A DNA stretch of 36,140 nucleotides from NCBI GenBank assembly GCA_947625985.1, contig CANQQF010000055.1, positions 1 through 36,140 on the forward strand. The letters are read 5' to 3'. The notes under the pieces are model-generated. The model was not told the origin of the DNA. It ran no database searches and saw only the letters and a program-made list of their open reading frames with translations. Positions within the stretch are counted from its first letter, which is position 1; every line of letters starts with the position of its first letter. The translations under genes and the position numbers were made by a program. Source of the stretch: an uncultured Clostridia bacterium (GTDB taxonomy: Bacteria; Bacillota_A; Clostridia; TANB77; CAG-508). Positions 25,211 to 36,000 of this stretch are shown in pieces.

Positions 25211-28200
25211 ATGGAAAAATTAAGACTAAGTAATAAGGCTTTTGCCAACAAGTTAATAGCAATACTTGTTATCTTCTGCATGATTTTTGTGCAATATGCA
25301 ATAGTGGGAGGTAACATAGTACAAGCTGTAGCAGAAGAGCTAGAAGAGCAAGAAACGATAACGAAAGGAGAAAATGTTGAATTCAATGCATTCTTTAGAA
25401 GTGATAATGGTTCAACTCATGAAGCAGAGCTAAATTTAGAAGAGACGCAAAAACTGTATATAGAAGTTTCAGTAAAAGATAAAGTTTCTGTAAGAAATGC
25501 TGTTATTAATATAAAAGATGCAAACTTCAATATTAAAAAAGATGAAATAAAAGATAACAGATATATAAGTAAAATAGACACTGAAGCAAATGAAATACAA
25601 CTAAAAGGTATATCTTCTAATAATACAGTATTAATTGAATTGCCAATTGAATTCAAAAAACAAGAAAAAATAAATTCAAGTTATTTCGAAAAAGAAGTTA
25701 ATATCACATTAAAAGGAAATACTGAAGATATTAGTCAACGTGTAAAAGATTTAGAAGGAAGTGTAACTGTTAAGCCATTATGGACTGCATATACAGAATT
25801 AAATTTAACACAATCAATTGATAAATATTTCAGTTTAGGAGATAAAGGAACAATACTTCAACAAACAGTAAAATCTGAAGTTAAAAATAATGCATTACCA
25901 AGATATAAAGAAGTTATACAAACAGAAGCACCAACAGTAGCTAATGAGAAACCAGAAAGAGTAACAGTATTAGTCGATGGTGAGAAAGTTGATGATAATA
26001 ATGTTGAATATAACAATGGAACAGTAAAAGTTACATATTCTAAAATAGACGATAGTGATGGAAATATTGAGTGGGGAGATGCTAAAAAAGAATATACATT
26101 TATGTATCATTACAATAGTACAACACCATTAGTAGAAACACCAATAAAATTAAATACAAAAGTAGAAAGTTCACAATATACAAAAGATGATAATGTTACA
26201 AAAGAAGATACAACAGAAATAGTAGCAACACCAATAGGAAATATTACTACTGTAGAAACAACTCTAACAGGAGATATTTATAAAGGTTATTTATATGAAA
26301 ATGAAGCAAAAGAACTTCAATATGTAGAAAGAAACGATATAGATGTTTCATATATAGAAGGAATTGAAAATATACAATTACAAACAAACAACAATACATA
26401 TGCAAATGAAGCAGGAATCGGAGTAATCTCAGCACAAAACATAACATATAAACAAACACAAGTAAATAAAAAAGAAATATTAAAATTACTAGGACAAGAA
26501 GGAAAAGTAACAATAAAAAGGGCGACAGGAGAAGTAATTACAGAAATAACAAAAGATACACAAGAAGATGAAAAAGGAGTAATAACAGTAGAATATCCAG
26601 AAGGTGAAACAGGAATAGTTATTGAAACAACAAAACCACAAGTAGAAGGAAAAATGACAGTATTAAATACAAAAGCTATAAGTGGAGTGACAAATCAACC
26701 AAGAACAGCAATCAGTCTTATTAAACAATTAATAGTAAACCCAGAAATAATAACAAATGTAAGTAAAGAAGGAACAACTGCATCATTAGAAATGAAAGAA
26801 CCAACAACAGAAGCATCAATTGAAGTAAATAGAACTTCTTTAACAACAACTCAAGAAAATCAAAAAATAGAAATAAAAGCAATGTTAAATACAAATGATG
26901 CAAAACAAGACTTATATGCAAATCCTTCACTAGCAATAGAATTACCATCAGATATACAATCAGTAAATGTAGAAAGCATTGATAAATTATATGGAGATGA
27001 GTTTACAGACGTAAGAGCAAGTCAAGGAGTAGTAAATGGTAAACAAGTTATAAGGATTGATTTAACAGGAGAACAAAAAGAACATAAAGAAGCAGGTATA
27101 AATGGAACTGTATTAAATATTAAAGCAAATGTAACATTAAACAAAAAAGCAATAAGTAAAAAAGATAATATAAAAATGACTTATACAAATGCTAAAGCTA
27201 CTCAATATAAAGATGCTCAACCTATAGGAACTGCAGAAACACCACTAGAAATAATATATCCAAAAGCATTAATTACAACAAATGAAATAGCTGATTTACA
27301 AGTTGAAACATTTGGAGAGCAAGAAGAAGTAACTAAAACAATACCATATGGAGCAGGAGAAAAAGTTCTTAATATAGGCTCAAAAGTTATAAATAACAAT
27401 TCATCAGAAATAAAAGATGTAAAAATCTTAGGAACATTTGGAACACAAGGAACAGTAAAAATAGGAGAAAAAGTATTTGAAAACAACATAAATTCTATGC
27501 TTGTAGGTGAGTTTGCGGTAAATAATGCAGATATGAGTAAAGTAAAAATATATTATACAGAAAATGAATCAGCTACAGATGATATAGAAGATACAAATAA
27601 TAGATGGCAATCTACTTTAACAAATGTTAGTGCAATTAAAAAATATTTAGTTGTAGTTTCAAATATGGTTAATGGAGAAGAATTAGATATAAACTATAAT
27701 GTTAAAGTTCCTGCAAATTTGGAACATAATCAAAAAATGTATCAAGGTTATACAGTAAAATATAATGACGATAAAACTATAGGAGATCATCAAGTTTCAG
27801 CAACAACAATACAATTGAAAACAGGTATTGGACAAAAAATAGAAGCTAAGTCATCAGTAAAAGTTGGAAATAGTGTAGTTAACAACAATGAGATAGTAAA
27901 AAGAGGAGAAAAAATAGAATATAACATAGAAATATCAAACACAGGTGATGAAGATATAAAAAATGCAGTAGTTAGAGGAATAGTTCCAGAAGGAGCAACA
28001 CTACTAAATTCGAAAAATGAAAAATATTATGGAGTTTATACTGAATCACCAGAAAGAGAAGTAAATTTTGAAATTCCAGAAATAAAAGCTGGAGAAAAAA
28101 TAAATAAATCATATATAGTAAAAGTAAATGATAATGCACAAACTCAATCAGCTATAAACCAAGCTATGAGTGTTGAATATAATGGAAATGAAGTGCATAA

Positions 28201-30049
28201 GTCACAGAGTACTTTAATAGTAGGAGATATACAAAGTCCAATTGAAGCAACTACATCATATTATCAAGATTCTGAAGTAATAGCTGGAACTTCATTAAAT
28301 ATAGGTGTGGATATTACAAATAAAACAAATCAAGAAATAAATAATGTTGTAGTTACATGGGAAATGCCAAAAGGATTTAACATGAAATCAAATGCTTTAA
28401 TATCAGATATTGAAGCTAAAGAAAATACATCTATAACATATACAATAGATAAAATTGAAGCTGGACAAACAGCAAATGTACTTGCTTTACTAGGTATAGA
28501 TGATTCAGTTGTAGATGGAGATTACCCAATTTCAGCAACTGTAAAATACAATAATGAAGTTTATAAAACAAATTCAGCAGATGTAAAAGTAAAAACAAAA
28601 GAACAAATGAGTGTAAATACTATAAGTGATGCTAAAGATAGAGTTCTTAATATAGGTGAAATTGTTACATATAAAATAACAATGAAAAGTAATAGAAACC
28701 TAAGTAAAGAAAGAGTAGAAGTAACAGATATATTACCAACATATATGATGCTTAAAGAAGCAACATTAAAAGATGGTGCAGGAAATGTTACAAATTTACC
28801 AATAGAAAATGATGGTATGTTTTCTCAAAAAATAGCTTTTGCCGAAAATGAAGAAAAAACATTAACATTAAAAGCTGAAGTTGTATGTATAGATGAATTA
28901 TATGAAGATGAAGTTTTGAAAAACGAAATTTCAGTTTTACTTGATAATAAATCTGTTTATAAGTCAGAAGTAGAAAGTACATTAAAGGCTAATACAGAAA
29001 GTGAAAAAACAAATTCTATTTCAGGATATGCATGGATAGATGCTAACTTAAACGGACAAATAGATACAGATGAAGAAATATTATCAAATATTGGTGTAAA
29101 ACTATTAAATGTAGCAACAAATGAATTTGCAAAACAAGATGATGGACAAGAAATTGTAGAATATACAGATGATGAAGGTTTATATACATTTGAAAATGTA
29201 CCAACAGGTCAATATATAATTATATTTGAATATGATACAAGTTTATATAAAACTACTGAATATATGAAAGAAGGAGCAGATGAGAGTGTTTCATCAAAAG
29301 CTATATCAAGAACAATAGACGACGATGGAGAAAAGATAACGATTGGTGCTACAGATGTTATAAACGTACAAGAAAGTACCCAAGTATCTAATGAAAATAT
29401 AGGTTTTGAAGAAAAAGGAAAATTTGACCTTGACTTAGATAAGCATATATCTAGAATAGTTGTAAACAATAAAGATGGTATAAAAACATATGATTACAGC
29501 AAAGGTGATTTAGCTAAAATCGAATTAGATAAAAAGAAGATAAGCGGTTCATCAGTAATTTTTGAATATGAAATTAGAGTTTCAAACAATGGTGAAGTAG
29601 CTGGATATGCTAAAGAAATTGAGGATACAATGCCTTCAGACCTAACATTTAGTTCTGAAATGAACCCTACTTGGTATCAATCAGGTTCAGCATTAAAAAC
29701 AAATTGCTTAGAAAATGAAATTATTGAACCTGGTGAAAACAAAACTATAAAATTATTTTTAACAAAAGTTATGACAGAAAGTAATACAGGAATGATTACA
29801 AATACACCTGAAATTACTGAAGCATATAATGAAGACGGAACTATAGAAATTAGTTCAACATCAGGAAAAACAACAAATTATGAAAGCGGATATACTACTA
29901 CATCTGATGCAATAGTAACTACAAAACCAAACTTGAGTTTAGTATATACGACTCTATTGCTTGTCATAGTTACATTATTAGGTGCAGGAATATTCGTTCT
30001 AAAAAAAGAAACAATTAAAATAGATGAAGATATATTTAAAGGATTATAA
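25211..30049 (+). CDS. A3: large secreted, membrane-anchored surface protein, paralogue of A2, without a sortase-like motif
   Basis: 1612 aa from the ATG at 25211 (AGAGGG six bases upstream, as in A2; a less likely in-frame ATG lies at 25196). A signal peptide ends near AVA41. The N-terminal region is collinear with A2, with no net length change up to residue 193; residues 194-615 come from DNA nearly identical to A2, and similarity drops after that. Ig/DUF11-like modules (~875-1255) lead directly, without the A2 repeat linker, into an SdrD_B-like module (loop WIDANLNGQIDTDEE, ~1274) and a DUF11-like module. Before the membrane helix A1 has VRTG and A2 has IKTG, but A3 reads TTKPNLS, so no sortase-type motif remains. 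It is expected to be membrane-anchored, exposed outside, and expressed with B3, which starts 21 bases downstream. Confidence 0.87.
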   Translation: MEKLRLSNKAFANKLIAILVIFCMIFVQYAIVGGNIVQAVAEELEEQETITKGENVEFNAFFRSDNGSTHEAELNLEETQKLYIEVSVKDKVSVRNAVINIKDANFNIKKDEIKDNRYISKIDTEANEIQLKGISSNNTVLIELPIEFKKQEKINSSYFEKEVNITLKGNTEDISQRVKDLEGSVTVKPLWTAYTELNLTQSIDKYFSLGDKGTILQQTVKSEVKNNALPRYKEVIQTEAPTVANEKPERVTVLVDGEKVDDNNVEYNNGTVKVTYSKIDDSDGNIEWGDAKKEYTFMYHYNSTTPLVETPIKLNTKVESSQYTKDDNVTKEDTTEIVATPIGNITTVETTLTGDIYKGYLYENEAKELQYVERNDIDVSYIEGIENIQLQTNNNTYANEAGIGVISAQNITYKQTQVNKKEILKLLGQEGKVTIKRATGEVITEITKDTQEDEKGVITVEYPEGETGIVIETTKPQVEGKMTVLNTKAISGVTNQPRTAISLIKQLIVNPEIITNVSKEGTTASLEMKEPTTEASIEVNRTSLTTTQENQKIEIKAMLNTNDAKQDLYANPSLAIELPSDIQSVNVESIDKLYGDEFTDVRASQGVVNGKQVIRIDLTGEQKEHKEAGINGTVLNIKANVTLNKKAISKKDNIKMTYTNAKATQYKDAQPIGTAETPLEIIYPKALITTNEIADLQVETFGEQEEVTKTIPYGAGEKVLNIGSKVINNNSSEIKDVKILGTFGTQGTVKIGEKVFENNINSMLVGEFAVNNADMSKVKIYYTENESATDDIEDTNNRWQSTLTNVSAIKKYLVVVSNMVNGEELDINYNVKVPANLEHNQKMYQGYTVKYNDDKTIGDHQVSATTIQLKTGIGQKIEAKSSVKVGNSVVNNNEIVKRGEKIEYNIEISNTGDEDIKNAVVRGIVPEGATLLNSKNEKYYGVYTESPEREVNFEIPEIKAGEKINKSYIVKVNDNAQTQSAINQAMSVEYNGNEVHKSQSTLIVGDIQSPIEATTSYYQDSEVIAGTSLNIGVDITNKTNQEINNVVVTWEMPKGFNMKSNALISDIEAKENTSITYTIDKIEAGQTANVLALLGIDDSVVDGDYPISATVKYNNEVYKTNSADVKVKTKEQMSVNTISDAKDRVLNIGEIVTYKITMKSNRNLSKERVEVTDILPTYMMLKEATLKDGAGNVTNLPIENDGMFSQKIAFAENEEKTLTLKAEVVCIDELYEDEVLKNEISVLLDNKSVYKSEVESTLKANTESEKTNSISGYAWIDANLNGQIDTDEEILSNIGVKLLNVATNEFAKQDDGQEIVEYTDDEGLYTFENVPTGQYIIIFEYDTSLYKTTEYMKEGADESVSSKAISRTIDDDGEKITIGATDVINVQESTQVSNENIGFEEKGKFDLDLDKHISRIVVNNKDGIKTYDYSKGDLAKIELDKKKISGSSVIFEYEIRVSNNGEVAGYAKEIEDTMPSDLTFSSEMNPTWYQSGSALKTNCLENEIIEPGENKTIKLFLTKVMTESNTGMITNTPEITEAYNEDGTIEISSTSGKTTNYESGYTTTSDAIVTTKPNLSLVYTTLLLVIVTLLGAGIFVLKKETIKIDEDIFKGL
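25791..27054 (+). repeat. 1264-bp near-identical block shared with A2 (copy 2)
   Basis: This is the partner of 11101-12364, offset by exactly 14690 bases, with a single mismatch at 25851. It begins and ends abruptly inside the coding sequence and not at a domain boundary that I can see. Confidence 0.92.
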
Positions 30050-30070
30050 AGGAAAGGAGGGGAGAAATAG

Positions 30071-33000
30071 ATGAAAAGATTTATTAAAAATTTATTATTA
30101 TCAATAATAGCCATATTTATTATAATAATAGGAATGAAAATTAATTTTGCTAATGTATCAGGTGAAATTGTTAAAGCCAGATATTTGCCAAATGGAAAGA
30201 TAGAAGTAAGTAATGGTGCGAATAATATTTATAGCATTGGTTCTAATAAAGAAATAAATAACGAAATAGGAATTGCTAGTCGTGTAGGAGAAATTACTTT
30301 TAAAGAAGATGGAGTTTATGTTGACGACAAAAATTTAGGTTGGGATGATGGTAAATATAGATTAGCATGGGCAATAGTTAATGCAACACCTGAATTAGAA
30401 AATACAGATAACGAGAAATATCAAGTTGTTAGAGCAGTTATAAGTGATTCTGTTAGATATTTAGGAAATCAATTTGGAATCAACTTTGAAGGAAAAAGTA
30501 GTGAAGGAGTAGATACTTCTAAATACGAAGAAGAAATACAAGAGTTTATCAAAGAATGTAAAATAGTTAATAATGAAGATGTACTTAAAGTATATCCATC
30601 AGTAAACTCTAAAAATCTTAAAGTACAAGAATACAAATATAAAAATGAAGAATGTATAAAAATAGGACCATTAGAGATGGATATGCCTTATGGAGGAATT
30701 CTAGATAATTATGAAGTTATAGATACAAATAATTCAGTGATTCCTGAAAATGAATGTAAAATCATTAAATCTAATAGTGATGAAATAAAAGCAAATGAAA
30801 TAAAAAGTCAATCTCCTTTCTATGTTTTAGTTAAAAAATCAGCTGTAAAAGAAGGAATAAAAAATATTAACTTCAACGCAACACGTATTCAAAAACATAT
30901 TGGAGAGGGAAGTAAAATATCAGTATATAAAAGTGTAAAAGCAGGACATCCTGATTTTATATCAATAGAATACAATGTAACCTCAGAGGAACAGGCGGTA
31001 TCAGTAACATATAGCCAAAATGTAGATTGGAAACTTACAGAAGAGACAAAGTCATCAGAAGAAGAAACAAAGCCATCAGAAGAAGAGACAAAGCCATCAG
31101 AAGAGATAAAACTATTAAAAGAAGAGGCAAAACCATATGTGGGAGCAGAGATACAAATACATAAATATGCAGCAAAACCAGATGGAACTACAGACACAGA
31201 AAAAGGAATACTAGAAGGAGCAAGATTTGTAGTAAAAAATGTAACTACAAATGAATATATAAAACATACAGATGCAAATTATCAACCAACAGAAGCAGTA
31301 TTCAATGTAGATGATTCATGTTATGAATATGTAAATGAACTTAGAGAAGAAACAATGTTCAATGAAAGAGGAAGTGCATATGCACAATTCTATCTAACAA
31401 ATGTAACTGGAAAACCAATAATATTGAAGAACCTAAAACCAGGAACATATAAGGTTACAGAAATACTACCACCAGATGGATATAGTTTATCAACAAATGG
31501 AGATGGAAATACAAATACACACACAATAACAATTAGAGATAATGGAACAATAGTACAATCAACAAACCAATTACATTTTATTAATAAAGAAGCAGTAGGA
31601 GCAAATTTAGAAATAAATAAATATGCACTAAAAGCAGATGGAAGCGTTGATGAAGAAAAAGGAGTTCTTGGTGGAGCAGGATTTGTAATAAAGAACATAA
31701 CTACAAATCAATATGTAACACATACAAGAGCTGATTACACATCAGAAAAAACTGAACTAAATGTAAAAGAATCTTCATACAAAAGATTAACTTCAAGTGA
31801 TGAAAATCTTTTAGTAAACATAAATCTATCTAAGTTTGAAGATTATATATTTATGACTACAGCAGGACAACCAATTAAGTTAAATAATCTAAAACCTGGA
31901 AAATATGAAGTAACGGAAGTAATGGCACCACAAGGTTATAGTTTATCAGTAAATGGTAATGGAAATTCAAACAAACATACAATAACGGTTTCTGAAGAAG
32001 GTAAAATACTAGAAAATACAAATACACTTAATTTCCATAATTCTGAAAGTAAAGATGTGGAAGTAAAAATATATAGATATGTAGCAAAATCAGATGGAAC
32101 TGCAGATGTAGAAAAAGGAATACTTGAAGGGGCAAGATTCGTAATAAAAAATACCACTACAAATCAATATTTAAAACATGAAAACGGAGAATACCAACTA
32201 GCGCAAGGAGTATTTAATCCAAATAATTCAAGCTATGAAACTTTATCTGGAAACAATGAGCAAAAAATGCTAAATGAAAAAGGAGAAGAATTCGGAAGAT
32301 TTTATTTTACTAATGCAAGAAATGTAGTGATAAAATTAAGAAACTTAAAACCAGGAAAATATAAAATAACAGAAATAATACCACCAGATGGATATAGTTT
32401 ATCAACAAATGGAGATAACAATTCGAATTCACAAACAATAACAATTAACTATGATGGATCAATAATTGAAGCAACAGACCAGTTGCACTTCATTAGTAAA
32501 GAATCTATTGGTGGAAATATAGAAATCCATAAATATGCATTAGCAGAAGATGGATCTAAAGATGAAGACAATGGAATATTAGAAGGAGCAAGTTTTGCAG
32601 TTAAAAACAAAACTACAAACCAATATGTAACACATGATAATACACAAGAGAAAACAAGTCATATGTTAATAGCAGCAAAAAAAGTACATAAAATAATGGA
32701 AGATAAAAATTATACATATGGAAGCAATACATCTCTTACAATTGAAGAATCAGAAAATCAAGGAAAAAAGGAATGTGACTGTTCAACATATGTAGATTGG
32801 GTATTAAATGAATTAGGACTAGACCTACAAACAAGATCGGCTGGAGCAGATATGAAATCAGAGCTAGATGCAGCTGATTGGTGTGAACCAGTTGCAAGTA
32901 GAGATGTTGCACAACCAGGTGATATAGTACTATATAATAGACACGTACAAATATATGGAGGAAAATCTATTAATGGACAAGATCAATGGTATAATGCAGG

Positions 33001-36000
33001 ATCTGAAGAATCTATAAAAACAAGGGCACCTTCAGTAATTGGACTACCATTTGGAAGTGAAATTGGAATATACCGTGTAAAAGATACAGCTATTCCAGAA
33101 GAATTAAGAGTGTCAGAAGAAATAAAAGAATCTTCATATAAAACATTAAGTAAAGAAGATGAAGATAAATTACTAAATATAGATCCAGAAAGTTTCAGCG
33201 AATATTTATTTACAACTACAGCAGGACAACCAATAAGATTAAATCAATTAAAACCAGGAGAATATGAGGTAACAGAACTAATAGCACCAGAAGGATATAG
33301 TATATCAACAGATGGAGTAGAAGGTTCAAATACACTTACAATAACAATAAACGAAGATGGATCAATGGCAGGAGGAACTAACCAATTACGTTTTTATAAT
33401 AAGATAGCAGAACAAATGACTCCTGCAGAAATGCAAATATCTAAATATGCAGCAAATGTAGATGGAACTGCAGATAAACAAAGTGGAATACTAGATGGAG
33501 CTATATTTGTAGTAAAAAATACATCTACTGGTATGTATATAAAACATGTAGATGACAATTATCAAACAGAAGAAGGAATCTTCGAAACAAATGAAACAAA
33601 TTATGAAGCTTTAAGTGAAGAAGACGAACAAAGAATGTTAAATTTAAGAGAAGATGAATTCAAACAATATTACTTAACAAATTTACCAGGAAAACCAATA
33701 ATAATAAGGAATTTAATATCTGGTAAATATACAATTACAGAGTTATTACCACCAGATGAATATAGCTTATCAACAAATGGTAAAAACAATTCAAATTCAC
33801 GTACTCTAACTGTTAGAAAAGATGGAACAATAGTACAACCATCAAATGAATTAGAATTCATTAATAAAGAAGCAGTTGGTGGAAATATAGAAATCCATAA
33901 ATATGCACAAAATGAAGATGAAAGTGAAGATACAGAAAAAGAAATTATGGGTGGAGCAGGATTTGTAATAAAAAATACAACTACAAATCAATATGTAACA
34001 CATACAGAAGAAAGTTATGATGAGAAAGAAACAACATTAGAAGCAAAAGAATATTTATATAAAATATTAGATGAAGCAAGTGAAAAAGAATTATTATTAA
34101 ATAATTCATCAGGATATGAAAATTATTTATTTACAACTACAGAAGGACAACCAATTAGATTAAATAATTTAAAACCAGGAAAATATGAAGTAACAGAAAT
34201 AATAGCTCCAGAGGGATATAATTTATCTAAAAATGGAGAAGGAAATACAAACAAATTAACAATAACAATAAATGAAGATGGATCAATTGAAGAAGAAGAC
34301 AATCAGTTACATTTTTATGATTCTGAATGTAAAGATAAAGAAATTCAGATTTACAAATATGGACTAACAGAAAATGGCGATATAGATAAAGAAAAAGGTA
34401 TACTAAAAGGAGCAAGATTTGTAGTAAAAAATGTAACTACAGATGAATACTTAACTCATACAGATGAAAACTATAATGAATCAGAAGGAACTTTTGATGT
34501 AGAAGATTCAAGTTATAAAAAGTTAATTGAAGCTGAAGAACAAATTGTATTAACTGACAGAGGAGAAAATGAAAAAGATTATTACTTAATAAGTACAAAT
34601 GAAAAACCAATAGTGTTGAAGAACTTAAAAGCAGGAGAATATAAAATAACAGAAATGTTACCGCCTGAAGGATATAGTTTATCAACAAATGGAGAAAAAA
34701 ATACAAATTCACAAACATTAACAGTAAATGAAGATGGAACAATAAAAGAACAAACAAATGAAATGTTTTTCTATAACAAAAAACAATATTGCACAAATAT
34801 AGAAATAAATAAATTCGGATTAAATGATCAAGGAAAAATAGATAAAAATAGTGAAGTTATAGAAGGAGCAAGCTTTACAATAAAAAATATAACAACAAAT
34901 CAATATGTTACTCATACAAATAAAAACTATCCATTACAAAATAATGAAATAAACTTGAATGAATTATCATATAAAACTTTAGACGAAAAAAATGAAGAAC
35001 TTTTACAAAAAAGGGAATCATCTTTAGTTAAAAATTATACATTTAATACTTTAAAAGGAAAATCAATAAAATTAAACAATTTAAAACCAGGAAAATATGA
35101 AGTAAGAGAGCTAGTAGCACCAGAAGGTTATAATTTCTCAACAGATATTAATGGAAATAGTACAAATGTACAAACATTAGTGATAAATGAAGATGGATCA
35201 ACAGAAGACGATAAAAGATCTTTAGATTTCTATAATTCAAAATATAAAACTGCTGATATAGAAATACATAAATATGCAGCAAATCCAGATGGAACTACAA
35301 ACACAGAAAAAGGAATACTTGAAGGAGCAAGATTTGTAATTAAAAATACAACTACAAATGAGTATTTGAAACATGTAAATGGAGAATATCAACCAACAGA
35401 AGGAATATTTAATGCAAAAACTTCAAGCTATACAGTTTTAGATGAGACTAGTGAGCAAGCAATGTTCAATAAAAGAGGACAAGCTCATGGAGAATATTAT
35501 TTTACAAATGTAGCAGGAAAAGCTATACAATTGAAAAACTTAAAACCAGGAGTTTATAAGATAACAGAAATACTACCACCAGATGGATATAGTTTATCAA
35601 CAAATGGAGATGGAAATTCAAATACACACACAATAACTATTAATGGAGATGGAACAATAAAAGAACCAACAAACCAATTACATTTCATTAATAAAGAAGC
35701 AGTTGGTGCAGATATAAAAATTGTCAAATTTGCACTAAATGATGACGGAACAGTAAATGAGAATAAAGGAATGCTTGGAGGAGCAAGTTTTGTAATCAAA
35801 AATACAACTACAAATCAATATGTAACACATACAAGAGCTGATTACACATCAGAAAAAACAGAATTAGATGTAAACGAGATTGCATATAAAACATTAACAA
35901 ATGATGAAAATAATCTACTAAATACAAATCCATTAAGTCTTGGAGAATATACATTTAAAACTACAGAAGGACAACCAATTAAATTAAATAAATTAAAACC

